Positions 27,323 through 37,475 are shown, counted from the first letter of the stretch. The stretch is DNA of 64,000 nucleotides from Thiothrix caldifontis (GCF_900107695.1 NZ_FNQP01000005.1:124001-188000), one strand, 5' to 3'. Program-made: numbers and translations. Notes: generated by a model not told the origin, from the sequence alone.

Positions 27323-28126
27323 ATGAGTCACATGACCATAATTGCACATATTTCTGACCTGCACTTTGGATGTGAATCGCCGATACTGCGGGAAAGCCTG
27401 CTGGAAACGTTGGAACATATCCACCCCGAACTGGTGGTCATCAGTGGCGACCTAACCCAACAAGCCAGCCGCCTTGAGTTCCGTGCCGCCCGTGAATTTC
27501 TGAGTACGCTGCCTTACCCATACCTGATTGTTCCCGGCAACCACGACCTCACCGAACGCAATTTACCGGAACGCTTGCTGTTTCCTTGGCAAAAATGGCG
27601 ACACTACATTTCCCCCGAACTCGAACCCACCAAAAACGATGAGGCTTTTATTGCTATCGGCATCAACACAGCACGACGCGCCAGCTTACACCCCGACTGG
27701 TCACGCGGTAGCATCAGCCGATTGCAGGTCGCCCGTATCCGTCGCCAATTGCAAACCACCCCAGCATCCAGCCTGCGCCTGTTAACCGCACACCACCCCT
27801 TCTGGTTGCCTCCCCTGTTTGTGCACCGCGAATTAGTCAGACATGGGGAAACAGCACTACAAGCCTTTCGATCCGAAGTCGACATTATTTTGAGCGGGCA
27901 TGTCCACCTCGCCTACGCACAAGTGACGCAAGGGGTGATTGTCTCGCACGCGGGAACGACGCTTTCCAACCGCCTGCTGCTGCATCACACCAATAGTTTT
28001 AACGTGATTCGCGGGGATCGGGAACGCCTCAGCGTGGAATTGATGGAATGGGGCAGTCAGCGCTTTCGCTTTGCACGCCAACAAGTATTCCAGCGACACG
28101 AGGATGGCTGGCATCAGCAGCATTAG
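27323..28126 (+). CDS. Calcineurin-like metallophosphoesterase
   Basis: A 267-residue phosphoesterase with all family motifs: ISDLHFG (D-x-H), VISGDLTQQ (GDxx), VPGNHDL (GNHD), TAHHPFW and SGHVHLAY (GHxH), which together bind two metal ions. Substrates in this family include cyclic nucleotides, phosphodiesters and UDP-sugars; the specific one is unclear. The start is placed at 27323; ATG at 27332 is nearly as likely and neither has a clear ribosome site. A longer frame opening at 27170 runs back through the hairpin repeat and is rejected. Confidence 0.88.
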   Translation: MSHMTIIAHISDLHFGCESPILRESLLETLEHIHPELVVISGDLTQQASRLEFRAAREFLSTLPYPYLIVPGNHDLTERNLPERLLFPWQKWRHYISPELEPTKNDEAFIAIGINTARRASLHPDWSRGSISRLQVARIRRQLQTTPASSLRLLTAHHPFWLPPLFVHRELVRHGETALQAFRSEVDIILSGHVHLAYAQVTQGVIVSHAGTTLSNRLLLHHTNSFNVIRGDRERLSVELMEWGSQRFRFARQQVFQRHEDGWHQQH

Positions 28127-28135
28127 TGTTATAAT
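28127..28135 (+). promoter_or_regulatory. Extended -10 promoter element for the DUF1415-rhomboid operon
   Basis: TGT-TATAAT is a perfect extended -10 hexamer about 30 bases before the DUF1415 start codon. It lies right after the phosphoesterase stop. The -35 region is weak, as is usual for extended -10 promoters. Confidence 0.5.
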
Positions 28136-28164
28136 AAATATCTGATCATCATAACCAAGACGCC

Positions 28165-28737
28165 ATGCAATACCCCAACGCCACCTACATTGCCCAAACC
28201 CGCTGCTGGCTGGAAAACGTTGTCCTCAAGCACAACCTGTGTCCGTTTGCCCACAAGCCGTTCAAAGGCGGGCAAATCCGCTACGTAGTGACTGATTCCG
28301 CCCGCCCCGAATTTTTGCTGGAAGACTTGCAGCACGAACTGGAACAACTTCGTGCAACACCGGCAAGTGAAGTCGAAACCACCCTGCTGATTCACCCCGG
28401 CACGCTGGAAGATTTTCTCGATTATAACGACTTTCTTGATCTGGTCGATGCGCTGCTGGAAGACAGCGGCTTTGCAGGTGAATTCCAGGTCGCCAGCTTC
28501 CACCCCGATTACCAGTTTGAAGGCACGCGCCCGAACGACGCAGAAAACTACACCAACCGCTCACCCTGGCCAATGCTGCACTTAATCCGCGAAGACAGCC
28601 TAGCGCAAGCCGTTGACAGTTATCCTGATGTCGATGCCATTCCTGAACGCAATATTGAAACCATGAACGCGTTGGGAACGGCACACCACCGTCAGGTGTT
28701 GGAAACCTGTCTGCAAACCAAAAAAGAGCCTGAATGA
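28165..28737 (+). CDS. DUF1415 family protein
   Basis: A 190-residue soluble protein matching the DUF1415 family, common in gammaproteobacteria. The recognisable blocks are TRCWLENVVLKHNLCPFAHKP near the N-terminus and GEFQVASFHPDYQFEGT...YTNRSPWPMLHLIRE in the second half. The function is unknown. It is the first gene of a pair and overlaps the rhomboid gene by 4 bases (ATGA). Confidence 0.9.
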   Translation: MQYPNATYIAQTRCWLENVVLKHNLCPFAHKPFKGGQIRYVVTDSARPEFLLEDLQHELEQLRATPASEVETTLLIHPGTLEDFLDYNDFLDLVDALLEDSGFAGEFQVASFHPDYQFEGTRPNDAENYTNRSPWPMLHLIREDSLAQAVDSYPDVDAIPERNIETMNALGTAHHRQVLETCLQTKKEPE

Positions 28738-29297
28738 AAAGCCACATCCACCGTATCCGCGAAGAATTACCGCTAGTTCTCTTGTTTATCGCCACCCTTT
28801 GGGGCGTATTTCTGTTGGATCGTATTCTACCATTGGAGCGTTTGGGGCTGATTCCGCGAGACTTAGGCGGCTTGATCGGTATTGTGACCATGCCGTTCCT
28901 GCATTCCAACTTTACACATTTGCTGAACAACACTGTGCCGCTGGCGGTATTGCTGACCTTACTGGCAGGTTCGCGCACCGATTCACGCGCGGCGGTGGCA
29001 CTGGTCACGATCGTGGGTGGCGTATTGCTGTGGGTGTTTGGGCGCGGGCATTCGCTGCATATCGGTACCAGCGGGCTGGTGTTTGGGCTGGCGGTGTTCC
29101 TGATCGTATCCGGCGCATTAGAACGGCGCGTTGTGCCACTACTCGTCAGTGCTTTTGTGGCATTCACTTACGGCACAACCTTGCTCACGGGCATCTTGCC
29201 TTGGCAAGCCGGTGTATCGTGGGATGGGCATTTACTTGGTGGTATCGCGGGCGGCTTGGTGGCATGGCTCTTGGTACGCAAAACCCCAGCCGCCTAA
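28734..29297 (+). CDS. Rhomboid-family intramembrane serine protease
   Basis: A 187-residue protein with about six transmembrane helices. The catalytic serine is in GTSGLVFG and the catalytic histidine in SWDGHLLGGIAGG; the loop motif is replaced by the shorter form HSNFTHLLNN seen in compact bacterial rhomboids. It cleaves substrates within the membrane; targets unknown. Translation is coupled to DUF1415. It ends 4 bases before the convergent CBS-protein gene. Confidence 0.9.
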   Translation: MKSHIHRIREELPLVLLFIATLWGVFLLDRILPLERLGLIPRDLGGLIGIVTMPFLHSNFTHLLNNTVPLAVLLTLLAGSRTDSRAAVALVTIVGGVLLWVFGRGHSLHIGTSGLVFGLAVFLIVSGALERRVVPLLVSAFVAFTYGTTLLTGILPWQAGVSWDGHLLGGIAGGLVAWLLVRKTPAA

Positions 29298-29301
29298 GTG
29301 C

Positions 29302-29718
29302 TTACACTGGAAAGCCGGAATCACCAATGGTGCGTAAGGCTTTCAGCACATCCAAGCGCGTGATCACCCCCACCACGCGGTTATCATCCACCACCGGGTA
29401 ACGGCGGTAATGGTCATCCATGAACATTTTAGCCACATCGAGAATGCTGTCTTCCGCATCCACGGTGCGCACATCCCGTGACATCCGTTCACCCACCGTA
29501 CCGCGCCAGCCGGAATGGTAGCCAGAACGCAATGCCACATCAATGCAGTCAGTAACGGATAAAATCCCCACTAGATTACCCAAATTATCCAACACCGCGC
29601 CACCAAACAGGTTGCGCTCGGTAAACACCTTCACGGCTTCGCGAATATCCTGTCGCTCATACAGGGTCGCGAGACGGTTTGACATGTAATGACGCACCGA
29701 CAATGAAACATCCGCCAT
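29302..29718 (-). CDS. CBS-domain protein
   Basis: A 138-residue protein consisting of two CBS motifs: residues about 8-60 (TLYERQDIREAVKVF...LGNLVGILSVTDCIDVAL) and about 75-135 (VDAEDSILDVAKMFMDD...NRVVGVITRLDVLKAL). CBS pairs bind adenosyl ligands and regulate partner proteins. The start at 29718 is chosen over 29742 because GGAGGAG lies 6 bases before it. It follows nqrM by 20 bases and may be the last gene of the nqr transcript. Confidence 0.9.
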   Translation of the reverse strand: MADVSLSVRHYMSNRLATLYERQDIREAVKVFTERNLFGGAVLDNLGNLVGILSVTDCIDVALRSGYHSGWRGTVGERMSRDVRTVDAEDSILDVAKMFMDDHYRRYPVVDDNRVVGVITRLDVLKALRTIGDSGFPV

Positions 29719-29738
29719 AATCGACTCCTCCAGCTTAT

Positions 29739-29972
29739 TCAAGATTTTAAAATATCCTGCCGTTTTAAGACGGCTTCGCGTTGTTCTTGTGCCATTTTTT
29801 GTTTGCGTTTCTCACAAGGATTAGAACAGGAACAGTCACTTTTTTCTATACCCGGAATCGCCGCTAAACCACCACAACTGCCTTTCAGGCTGCGCTGATT
29901 TAAAATCCAGCCCAAAGCTAAACCAATAATTGCCAACCCGAAAATAAGAAACGTTAATAGAAAAATTTTCAC
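29739..29972 (-). CDS. nqrM: NqrM, Na+-NQR assembly protein (DUF539)
   Basis: A 77-residue protein with one N-terminal membrane helix and the cysteine pattern SCGGLAAIPGIEKSDCSCSNP of the DUF539/NqrM family. NqrM is needed to deliver or insert the iron bound by cysteines of NqrD and NqrE. It lies just downstream of nqrF, separated by about 190 bases with two hairpins, so it is probably expressed with the operon at a lower level. The flavin transferase gene apbE, also required for NQR maturation, is not in the window. Confidence 0.93.
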   Translation of the reverse strand: MKIFLLTFLIFGLAIIGLALGWILNQRSLKGSCGGLAAIPGIEKSDCSCSNPCEKRKQKMAQEQREAVLKRQDILKS

Positions 29973-30065
29973 GATTATTTACCGTTAATCTTAGTAATTC
30001 CGAATATTATCATGCTGCACTGCAAAAACATTTCACGTTCATGAATTTTACGCTACTATTACCTT

Positions 30066-30120
30066 GGGTTAGGCAACTAACCCATTTCCTCCTAGCGGTT
30101 CGGGGTGGATGTCCACCCCG
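30066..30120. repeat. Two hairpins between nqrF and nqrM
   Basis: GGGTTAG-GCAA-CTAACCC (30066-30083) and CGGGGTGGA-TG-TCCACCCCG (30101-30120) are perfect stems of 7 and 9 bp. Neither is followed by a T-run on either strand. They may act as weak attenuators or RNA stability elements separating nqrABCDEF from nqrM, or the second may be a dispersed palindrome. Confidence 0.5.
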
Positions 30121-30160
30121 CTCTTTCCGATAATAATCAATTACTTGAATTGAAATAGCG

Positions 30161-31381
30161 TTAGCCACCAAAATCATCCAGTAAAATATTTTCGCGTTCT
30201 ACCCCAATATCCAATAACATTCTGACGACAGCGGCATTCATCATGGGTGGCCCACACAAATAATATTCGCACTCTTCCGGTGCAGCATGATCTTTCAAAT
30301 AATTTTTATAAAGCACATCGTGAATAAATCCGACATACCCCGTCCAATTATCTTCCGGCTGCGGTTCCGATAAGCCCATGTGCCAGGTAAAGTTCGTGTT
30401 TTCTGCTGCTAACGTGTCAAATTCATCCACGTAAAACGCTTCCCGCAAACTTCTTGCCCCGTACCAGAACGACATTTTGCGCTTGCTCTTCAAGCGACGT
30501 AACTGGTCGTAAATGTGCGAACGCATCGGTGCCATGCCCGCACCACCGCCGATAAATACCATTTCATTATCCGTCTTACGTGCAAAGAATTCACCGTAAG
30601 GCCCGGAAACCGTGACTTTATCGCCCGGTTTGAGGTTGAAAATGAACGATGACATTTTGCCCGGTGGCAGATCATTCTTACCCGGTGGCGGGGTCGCAAT
30701 GCGCACATTGAGCATCACAATGTCGTCTTCTTCGGGGTAACTTGCCATGGAATAGGCACGCAATACCGGTTCTTCGACGTGCGATTCAATATCCCACAGC
30801 TTGTATTTGTCCCAATCGTCGCGGAACTTGGGTGGAATATCAAAGCTGGAATACTTCAAATCGTGCGGCGGGCATTCGATCTGAATATACCCCCCGGCAC
30901 GGAAGTCGATTTTTTCGCCCTTCGGCAATTCCACCACCAATTCCTTGATAAAAGTGGCTTTATTGTCGTTGGAACGCACGGTGCATTCCCACTTTTTCAC
31001 GCCGAATACGTCTTCTGGCACTTCGATTTTCATGTCTTGCTTGACAGCGACTTGGCAGGCTAAACGCTCGCCTTCGGCTGCTTGACGGCGGTTAATGTGG
31101 CCTTCTTCGGTCGCCAGTAACGTACCGCCGCCTTCCAGCACTTTTACGCGGCATTGCGCACACGTACCACCACCACCGCAGGCAGACGACACGAACAAGC
31201 CTTTTTCCGCCAATGCGCCCAGCAATTTCGTGCCGGGTTTCACGATCAGTTCTTTTTCACCATTCACCAGAATGCGAATATCGCCCGTTGCCACCAGTTT
31301 GGAACGCGCAAACAAAATGCCGTACACCAAGCCAATAATCATTAGGGTAAACAGGGCTACGCCCAAAATAACGGTTGTCAT
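30161..31381 (-). CDS. nqrF: Na+-NQR subunit F (NADH dehydrogenase, FAD and [2Fe-2S])
   Basis: A 406-residue subunit. One N-terminal membrane helix anchors it. The 2Fe-2S ferredoxin domain has [10 protein letters not shown] with a distal Cys in RLACQVAV. The ferredoxin-reductase part has the FAD motif [11 protein letters not shown] and NADH-binding [12 protein letters not shown] plus CGPPMMN. It accepts electrons from NADH and passes them to the covalent flavins of NqrC and NqrB. It is the last of six nqr genes in order A-B-C-D-E-F. Confidence 0.98.
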   Translation of the reverse strand: MTTVILGVALFTLMIIGLVYGILFARSKLVATGDIRILVNGEKELIVKPGTKLLGALAEKGLFVSSACGGGGTCAQCRVKVLEGGGTLLATEEGHINRRQAAEGERLACQVAVKQDMKIEVPEDVFGVKKWECTVRSNDNKATFIKELVVELPKGEKIDFRAGGYIQIECPPHDLKYSSFDIPPKFRDDWDKYKLWDIESHVEEPVLRAYSMASYPEEDDIVMLNVRIATPPPGKNDLPPGKMSSFIFNLKPGDKVTVSGPYGEFFARKTDNEMVFIGGGAGMAPMRSHIYDQLRRLKSKRKMSFWYGARSLREAFYVDEFDTLAAENTNFTWHMGLSEPQPEDNWTGYVGFIHDVLYKNYLKDHAAPEECEYYLCGPPMMNAAVVRMLLDIGVERENILLDDFGG

Positions 31382-31394
31382 TGCGTGTTACCCC

Positions 31395-31991
31395 TTATAA
31401 CTGAATGCCGGAGAAGGACATAAAGCCCAACGACATCAGTCCGACTGTAATAAAAATTATCCCCAACCCTTGTAAACCGGCGGGGACATCGCTGTATTTC
31501 AGGCGTTCGCGTACACCCGCCAGCACCACAATGGCCAACATCCAGCTAAAACCGCTGCCGAAACCGTAGACCACGCTTTCAGCAAAGGTGTAATCGCGTT
31601 CCACCATGAATAACGCCCCGCCCAAAATCGCGCAGTTAACCGTAATCAGTGGCAGGAATACCCCCAAGGCTTGGTACAGCGATGGCACGAATTTATCCAG
31701 TACCATTTCCAGCACCTGTACTATCGCCGCAATCACCGCGATGTAGCTGATCAAGCCCAAAAAACGCAGATCGACACCTTGCAATAAGGCACTGTCTTTC
31801 AAAAAGACATTGAGGATCAGGTTGTTGGCAGGTACGGTAATCGCTTGCACAATCACCACCGCAATCCCCAGCCCCACCGCCGTTTCAATCTTTTTGGAAA
31901 TGGCGATGAAGGTACACATCCCCAAAAAGAAGGTGAGCGCCATGTTCTCAATGAACACGGCTTTGATAAACAGACTTAACATGGCTTCCAT
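31395..31991 (-). CDS. nqrE: Na+-NQR subunit E
   Basis: A 198-residue polytopic membrane protein with about six helices, matching Nqr[21 protein letters not shown], with the family cysteine in LGMCTFIA and a second in [11 protein letters not shown], which help ligate the membrane iron centre. It is homologous to NqrD. ATG at 31991 lies one base after the nqrD TGA (31993-31995); an upstream frame start at 32021 is less likely. Confidence 0.97.
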   Translation of the reverse strand: MEAMLSLFIKAVFIENMALTFFLGMCTFIAISKKIETAVGLGIAVVIVQAITVPANNLILNVFLKDSALLQGVDLRFLGLISYIAVIAAIVQVLEMVLDKFVPSLYQALGVFLPLITVNCAILGGALFMVERDYTFAESVVYGFGSGFSWMLAIVVLAGVRERLKYSDVPAGLQGLGIIFITVGLMSLGFMSFSGIQL

Positions 31992-31992
31992 A

Positions 31993-32655
31993 TCAGCGAT
32001 TCCCCAGACCGTGTTTCTCATGAATCTTGAAGTCGTGGACTTCGCACTGTTCTGGGTATCGGGTGCGGATAACCCAAATCAACATACCGATGATAAAGAA
32101 CGCACTCGGCGGCAATAGCATCAAGCCGTTGGGTTCGTACCACCCACCGTTTTTGACCAGAGTAAAAATTTCATACCCCAACAGTGACCCTGAACCAGAC
32201 AATTCGCGGATGACTGCCACAATAATCAGTATCAGGCTGTAACCCAGACCATTGCCAATCCCGTCAAGGAAACTCATCCCCGGCGGATTTTGCATAGCGT
32301 AAGCCTCTGCCCGCCCCATGACGATACAGTTAGTGATGATCAAACCGACGAATACCGACAATTGCTTGGCAGTGCTAAACGCATACGCCTTCATCAACTG
32401 ATCCACCACAATAACCAGTGACGCAATAATGGTCATCTGCACAATAATGCGGATACTGCTGGGAATGTGGTTGCGGATGGCACTGATAGAAGCATTGGAA
32501 AACGCCGTCACCGTGGTCAGCGCGACCGCCATCAACAACGCCGTTTTCAGTGAGCTGGTGACAGCCAAGGCGGAACAGATGCCGAGGATTTGTAGGGTAA
32601 TCGGGTTATTGGCGACCAAAGGGGTCGTAATAACCTTGCTGGTTTCAGATTTCAT
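31993..32655 (-). CDS. nqrD: Na+-NQR subunit D
   Basis: A 220-residue membrane subunit with about six helices. [20 protein letters not shown] and [20 protein letters not shown] are NqrD signatures; the two cysteines are the iron ligands shared with NqrE. It overlaps nqrC by 4 bases and is followed by nqrE after one base. The first residues ([15 protein letters not shown]) look like a normal cytoplasmic N-terminus. Confidence 0.97.
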   Translation of the reverse strand: MKSETSKVITTPLVANNPITLQILGICSALAVTSSLKTALLMAVALTTVTAFSNASISAIRNHIPSSIRIIVQMTIIASLVIVVDQLMKAYAFSTAKQLSVFVGLIITNCIVMGRAEAYAMQNPPGMSFLDGIGNGLGYSLILIIVAVIRELSGSGSLLGYEIFTLVKNGGWYEPNGLMLLPPSAFFIIGMLIWVIRTRYPEQCEVHDFKIHEKHGLGNR

Positions 32656-33452
32656 GCGCCACCTCCCTTACGGAATTTTTGCAGATAGGGGCCAAAACCG
32701 TCAGCACCCATCCAGAATTTAACGAGGTTATTGACACCGTTGCTGGTAAGCGTGGCACCGGAAAGAGCATCAATTTCGTGCGTGGCTTTTTCGCCTTCCG
32801 TCGCTGCCATCTTGGTGACACGGATAGCAACGTTACCGTTGGCATCAAATACCTGCTTGCCCGGCCACTTGTCCTTCCACTGCGGATTATCGACTTCGCC
32901 ACCCAAGCCCGGCGTTTCGGCGTGTTCATAGAAACCCAAACCGACTACGGTATTGGCATCGCCTTTCAGCGCGACAAAACCGTACAGGGTTGACCACAAA
33001 CCGTAGCCATAGATCGGCAGGATAATTTTCTGCACCTGACCTTGCGGATCTTTCACCAAATAAACTGTGGCATATTTGGCGCGGCGTTTGATGGACGCAA
33101 TGTCTTGCTCCTTCGTCAGCACCAGGTTTTGTTTGGGGTCAACCGAGGCGGCACGCGCATCGAAGGTGTTGGCATCAATCCCTTCCACGTATGCGCCGGT
33201 TTGCAGGTCAACCACTTTGGCTTCCACCTGTTTGAAGGCGTCTTCCACCGATTGCCCCGGTTTGGCTAACCCAGCGATTTGCAGAATGTTCTTTTTCTTG
33301 TCCAGCAACTTGTTTTCGTCCTGCACCGGCTTCAAAGCCACGGCAGCAGCGGAAACGGCGACCGAACACACCAGACACAGCAATAACGCTACCCCGTAGG
33401 TTTTCACTTTGCTGTCATTGGGTAAGTCTAAAAATTGACGCACGAGTTTCAT
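32652..33452 (-). CDS. nqrC: Na+-NQR subunit C (covalent FMN)
   Basis: A 266-residue subunit with one N-terminal membrane helix ([20 protein letters not shown]) and a periplasmic FMN-binding domain. The FMN attachment motif [10 protein letters not shown] lies near residue 240; the flavin is attached through phosphate to a threonine there by ApbE. It overlaps nqrB upstream and nqrD downstream by 4 bases each. Confidence 0.97.
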   Translation of the reverse strand: MKLVRQFLDLPNDSKVKTYGVALLLCLVCSVAVSAAAVALKPVQDENKLLDKKKNILQIAGLAKPGQSVEDAFKQVEAKVVDLQTGAYVEGIDANTFDARAASVDPKQNLVLTKEQDIASIKRRAKYATVYLVKDPQGQVQKIILPIYGYGLWSTLYGFVALKGDANTVVGLGFYEHAETPGLGGEVDNPQWKDKWPGKQVFDANGNVAIRVTKMAATEGEKATHEIDALSGATLTSNGVNNLVKFWMGADGFGPYLQKFRKGGGA

Positions 33453-34669
33453 GATTTAGCCCCCGCATTGGCTGCTTGACGCTTCAGGCGGCGTTTGATG
33501 TTAGCTTTCATCACCCCGTAATCCATCAGCGGCGCGAACATATTCGCAAACAAAATTGCCAGCATCATGCCTTCGGGGAACGCCGGATTCACCACGCGAA
33601 TCAGGATGACCATCACCCCAATCAGCACGCCATACCACCAACGTCCGGTATCGGTATGCGCCGCTGTCACCGGATCAGTTGCCATGAAAATCATCCCGAA
33701 CGCAAAGCCGCCCGTGACCAAATGCCAATACCAAGGCATGGCAAACATTGGGTTGGTATCGCTACCGATGGTATTCAGCAAAATTGTCATCATGACCATG
33801 CCGAACATCACACCCGACACAATCCGCCAACTCGCAATCTTGGTGAACAGCAAAAATGCCCCGCCAATCAGGATTGCCAATGTGGAGGTTTCACCCAAAG
33901 AACCGGGTTCAAACCCGATAAAGGCATCCCACCAGCTCACCGTTACCGCCTGCATTCCACCCGCTGCTGCCGCAGACAACGTGGTTGCACCGGAATAACC
34001 ATCAACCGCGACCCACACTGCATCGCCGGACATAAACGCGGGGTACGCAAAGAACAGGAATGCCCGCCCTGCCAGTGCCGGGTTGATGAAATTTTTACCC
34101 GTACCGCCGAATACCTCCTTGCCAATAATCACCCCGAACAAAATACCCATTCCCACCATCCATAACGGAATATCGGGAGGTAACACCAGCGAGTACAGAA
34201 TGGAAGTCACAAAGAAACCTTCGTTGACTTCATGCCCACGCACCAGCGCGAACACCACCTCCGCCATCCCGCCCACAATAAACGTGGTCATGTAAATGGG
34301 CAGGAAATACAAAAAGCCGTGGAAAAAATTATCGAAAAAGCTTTTTGGGTCGTAGCCAATCATATCCATGATCGTGCCACGCCAGCCTTCCGCGTGTTCC
34401 AGCCCCATGCCTTGCATCGCCAGATTCGCCTGATAGCCGGTGTTGAAACACGCCATAAACATCACGGGGAAGGTTGCCAGCCACACATAACCCATTACCC
34501 GTTTCAGATCGAGCGCGTCGCGCACATGCGGTGCGCCGATGGTGCGGTTCGGTGGGCTGTACAGCAGCGTATCGACCATTTCAAACAGGCCGTAATACTT
34601 GTGATATTTGCCGCCTTTAGTAAATTTCGGCTCAACCTTGTCGAGCAGGCGGCGTAATTTATCCGTCAT
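33449..34669 (-). CDS. nqrB: Na+-NQR subunit B (covalent FMN, ion path)
   Basis: A 406-residue subunit with about ten membrane helices. [10 protein letters not shown] carries the FMN-linked threonine. [23 protein letters not shown] is the strongly conserved loop that binds riboflavin or shapes the ion path. NqrB carries much of the Na+ channel and the quinone site. It starts 3 bases after the nqrA stop and overlaps nqrC by 4 bases. Confidence 0.98.
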   Translation of the reverse strand: MTDKLRRLLDKVEPKFTKGGKYHKYYGLFEMVDTLLYSPPNRTIGAPHVRDALDLKRVMGYVWLATFPVMFMACFNTGYQANLAMQGMGLEHAEGWRGTIMDMIGYDPKSFFDNFFHGFLYFLPIYMTTFIVGGMAEVVFALVRGHEVNEGFFVTSILYSLVLPPDIPLWMVGMGILFGVIIGKEVFGGTGKNFINPALAGRAFLFFAYPAFMSGDAVWVAVDGYSGATTLSAAAAGGMQAVTVSWWDAFIGFEPGSLGETSTLAILIGGAFLLFTKIASWRIVSGVMFGMVMMTILLNTIGSDTNPMFAMPWYWHLVTGGFAFGMIFMATDPVTAAHTDTGRWWYGVLIGVMVILIRVVNPAFPEGMMLAILFANMFAPLMDYGVMKANIKRRLKRQAANAGAKS

Positions 34670-34672
34670 CGC

Positions 34673-36013
34673 TTATTCCCCCTTTTCCAGCATTCGCAGG
34701 CAGTCGCGTAACGCGGGGCCGTATTCGTATTTGCTGTGACACACGAAAGTACACAGGGCGAGGTCATCTTCATCAAGTTCCAACGCGCCGAGTTGTTGCG
34801 CCATTACCGTGTCGCGTACCAGCAAGGAACGCAGCAATTGCGTCGGCAAAATATCCAGCGGCATGATTTCCTCGTAATTGCCAATCGGCACCATCGCACG
34901 GTGGCTACCGTGTTGCGTGGTCGTCATCGCAAAACTGGCGTGCCGCACATCCGGGCGCAAAAACACATTGAGGATGGAAAACTGCTTGAGCAACGGGTTC
35001 AACCAATGCAGGAACAAACGCGGCTGCCCTTCGGCAATCACCGCCACTTGCACGGTGTAACGCCCCAGATACGCACTCCAGCCCGCTGCGCGGAAACCCG
35101 CCAGCAAGGAACCGGCAATCACGCGGCATTGCTGGCAATCGAGTTGCCCTTCCACAATATCGTCGGTGCTTGCGCCCAAACGGGTACGCAGCAAGCGCGG
35201 CTTTAGTACCGTCGGGCCTGCCAGCGAAATAATGCGTTCCACATACAGCGTGCCGGTGGTGAAGAGCTTGCCAATCGCAATCACATCCTGATAGCCGATG
35301 TGCCACACGGTTTTGTGTTCGCTGACCGGATCAAGAAAATGGATGTGCGTACCGGGTAAACCCGCCGGGTGCGGCCCCGACCAACCGTTGTAACGGATAT
35401 GGTTGGCTTCAACACGTGGTATCGTCGCCCCTTCTGCATGATTAACAAACACCTGTGGCGCGAGTTTGGCAATGACTTGCAAGCCACTGCGAAACGCTTC
35501 TGCCTGTTCGTTAATCACGATCAAGGGGTCGGCTGCCATCGCGTAGGTATCAATCGCGGTCACGAAAATAGAGGTGGGAATGCTGTCCGCTTTAGGGACT
35601 TTGCTATAAGGCCGGGTACGGAACGCAATCCACTGTCCGGAATCCAGCAATTGCTGGCGGATGGTATCGGCATCCAGTGTCGACAATTGCTCAGGGGAAT
35701 AAGCGGGGAAACTGACGGCCTCTTCCTGCGCATCCAACTGAATGACGACCGAGTTCAGCACCCGCTTCGCGCCACGGTTGATCGCTTTGATGACACCGCC
35801 GCCCGGTGAAGTGAAATTAACGCCCGGACTCTTGCGGTCAGTGAACAGAACTTGTCCACGTTTTACCCGATCCCCTTCCTGAACTTGCAAAGCAGGGCGC
35901 AAGTCGTGGAAGTCACGCCCCAACACGGCAACCGTCTGGGGGGCAGGGTGTGCATAAACCGCTTGTTCCGGCTTACCCGTAATGGGCAAATCCAGACCTT
36001 TTGTGATTTTCAT
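34673..36013 (-). CDS. nqrA: Na+-NQR subunit A
   Basis: A 446-residue peripheral subunit beginning [19 protein letters not shown], the typical NqrA start. The N-terminal region has a barrel-sandwich fold with [21 protein letters not shown]; the C-terminal region resembles the RnfC SLBB/helical domain but has no iron-sulfur ligands. The longer frame from 36052 lacks family support. It is first in the operon; its promoter should lie in 36014-36240, where I see no obvious consensus hexamers. Confidence 0.96.
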   Translation of the reverse strand: MKITKGLDLPITGKPEQAVYAHPAPQTVAVLGRDFHDLRPALQVQEGDRVKRGQVLFTDRKSPGVNFTSPGGGVIKAINRGAKRVLNSVVIQLDAQEEAVSFPAYSPEQLSTLDADTIRQQLLDSGQWIAFRTRPYSKVPKADSIPTSIFVTAIDTYAMAADPLIVINEQAEAFRSGLQVIAKLAPQVFVNHAEGATIPRVEANHIRYNGWSGPHPAGLPGTHIHFLDPVSEHKTVWHIGYQDVIAIGKLFTTGTLYVERIISLAGPTVLKPRLLRTRLGASTDDIVEGQLDCQQCRVIAGSLLAGFRAAGWSAYLGRYTVQVAVIAEGQPRLFLHWLNPLLKQFSILNVFLRPDVRHASFAMTTTQHGSHRAMVPIGNYEEIMPLDILPTQLLRSLLVRDTVMAQQLGALELDEDDLALCTFVCHSKYEYGPALRDCLRMLEKGE

Positions 36014-36244
36014 GTGCTGCAACAACGCTCTTGAGGGGAAATGCGCCCGCACCCTAAGCAGACGCTAGAAGCGGTGGATTATCAATAAATGTCGACAATG
36101 TTGCAAGCGCACATGGGAAATAATGCGGTTTTTTGGGGTTTTTCGTAAATAGTGTCAGCACTTTAATGGTGCGGGGTTGCACCATGACGGGTAGGTGTGC
36201 GCTGAATAGTGGCATGAGCAAGAACATTATTCCCACTCGTTAAA

Positions 36245-36264
36245 ATACATATTTTATGTATAAT
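36245..36264 (+). promoter_or_regulatory. Promoter with overlapping palindrome for the Phd-PIN module
   Basis: ATACAT-ATTTT-ATGTAT (36245-36261) is a perfect 6-base inverted repeat whose right arm overlaps a consensus -10 TATAAT at 36259-36264. Binding of the antitoxin-toxin complex here would block RNA polymerase, as usual in type II modules. The start codon follows 28 bases later with GAGG at the right distance. Confidence 0.65.
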
Positions 36265-36292
36265 ACAAATAATAAGTAGTTGAGGTAACACA

Positions 36293-36574
36293 ATGGCAAA
36301 CCTGCTCACCCCTCGGATTTCCGCCACCGAACTGGCGCGGAATCTCGCTTCCGCCATTGATCAGGTGCGCGTATCCCGCTCTCGTCTGATCATTACACGC
36401 GGCAATCAAGACGTTGCGCAGCTTGTTCCCGTGATCAGCAATGGCGCAACTTTGGCAGATTTGGACAGGTTGTTGAAACGCCATAGCCTCAGTCAGGAAG
36501 AAAAACGCGCCTTCAGCCAAGACCTGCGCACCATCCGTGAGGCGGCAACGTTGCCGACATCAGCATGGGATTGA
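36293..36574 (+). CDS. Phd/YefM-type antitoxin
   Basis: A 93-residue protein of the Phd/YefM kind: N-terminal RISATELARNLASAIDQV binds DNA, then LIITRGNQDVAQLVPV is the conserved beta-hairpin and the acidic helical C-terminus should wrap the toxin. GAGG lies 7 bases before the ATG. It overlaps the PIN-domain toxin gene by 10 bases, the typical antitoxin-first organisation. Confidence 0.88.
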   Translation: MANLLTPRISATELARNLASAIDQVRVSRSRLIITRGNQDVAQLVPVISNGATLADLDRLLKRHSLSQEEKRAFSQDLRTIREAATLPTSAWD

Positions 36575-37026
36575 TCATCGACACCAATGTTTTCATTGAC
36601 GCTGAAAATGGGCGGCTGGAATTGGGAGCAATCCCGGTGTTGCAAACCGAGCCGGTGTTTATTCCGGCAATCACGGTATCAGAACTGCTTACTGGGGTTA
36701 AGCTTGCCAAAACCCCGGAGGAATACATGCACCGGCACGCCTACGCCGAAAGCATCCTCAATAGCATTCCGGTACTGGATTTTGATACCGAGGTAGCACG
36801 CACCTACGCTGAGTTGTATGCGCAAGCCTTGGGGCAACAGCGGCGTAGTAATTTGAATGTGCATGACCTGCAAATTGCGGCGACGGCGTTGGTGCAGGGT
36901 TATAGCATCCTGACTACCAATGTTGATGATTTCAAGGGCGTTCCTGGTGTGAGGCTTGTCAGTCCGTATGCGTTGCAGGGGAATACGATTCACGAAGATC
37001 AAGCCAGCTACAGCCAAAGTTCTTAA
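36565..37026 (+). CDS. PIN-domain (VapC-like) ribonuclease toxin
   Basis: A 153-residue PIN nuclease. The four acidic metal ligands are visible: D7 in IIDTNVFID, a glutamate in VSELLTG near residue 40, an aspartate in NVHDLQIAA near 111 and one in TTNVDDF near 129. VapC toxins cut tRNA or rRNA. The antitoxin gene overlaps its start by 10 bases, so translation is coupled. A C-terminal extension after SPYAL is slightly longer than usual but harmless. Confidence 0.9.
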   Translation: MGLIIDTNVFIDAENGRLELGAIPVLQTEPVFIPAITVSELLTGVKLAKTPEEYMHRHAYAESILNSIPVLDFDTEVARTYAELYAQALGQQRRSNLNVHDLQIAATALVQGYSILTTNVDDFKGVPGVRLVSPYALQGNTIHEDQASYSQSS

Positions 37027-37079
37027 CACGCTTGAAAAGATGTAAATATTCATCAATAATTCTAAAAACTCCTATTTTG

Positions 37080-37337
37080 ATGAGTATAACCATCATGTTA
37101 GCAGCCATCGGTGAAACCATCCGCTCCGCCCGCAAAGCACGCGGCTGGAGCCAACAGCAACTGGCAGACCTGTGCCATCTCGACCGCACCACCATCGGCG
37201 CACTCGAACGCAACGATTTCAACGACCTTGGCATCCGCAAAGTCGAGCGGGTATTAATGGTGCTGGGCAAAACCCTCACCACCAAGGATGTAGGCTTGCC
37301 CACGCTCGACGATTTAAAGGCACAACAACGTGGCTGA
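37080..37337 (+). CDS. HipB-like XRE-family regulator
   Basis: An 85-residue protein with a helix-turn-helix: GETIRSARKARGWSQQQLAD, then CHLDRTTIGALERN and the recognition region, as in HipB antitoxins. The C-terminal LPTLDDLKAQQRG is typical of HipB relatives that sit directly before hipA. Here the expected hipA is reduced to a 28-codon remnant that overlaps the stop, so this regulator is probably an orphan. The start may also be at 37095. Confidence 0.75.
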   Translation: MSITIMLAAIGETIRSARKARGWSQQQLADLCHLDRTTIGALERNDFNDLGIRKVERVLMVLGKTLTTKDVGLPTLDDLKAQQRG

Positions 37338-37413
37338 AGTCGACGTTTACACCGGACACGGTTCGCAACCAGTAATGTACATTGCTAAAAACCAAGCCCA
37401 CCAACAAGGATAA
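37330..37413 (+). pseudogene. Remnant of the 5' end of a hipA-like gene
   Basis: A GTG overlapping the stop of the HipB-like gene by 8 bases opens a frame reading VAEVDVYTGHG and ends at TAA after 28 codons. The overlap geometry and the first residues (xAEVDVY) resemble the start of HipA-type kinases, which normally continue for over 400 residues. The rest of the gene is gone; what follows is the hemerythrin gene. The match is short, so this is a suggestion. Confidence 0.4.
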
Positions 37414-37475
37414 TTGAAATTCCCCTATCCCCGCCGCACACTTTGCAGCCATCTTCACTCAGGAACAACCTCACC

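Noticed and set aside
28262-29167. 301-codon open frame opposite DUF1415 and rhomboid
   Set aside because: Spans two coupled real genes on the other strand and has shadow composition.
36014-36240. Search for a strong nqr promoter or Na+-responsive element
   Set aside because: No convincing -35/-10 pair or palindrome for the leftward nqr operon was found; only the rightward toxin-antitoxin promoter is clear.
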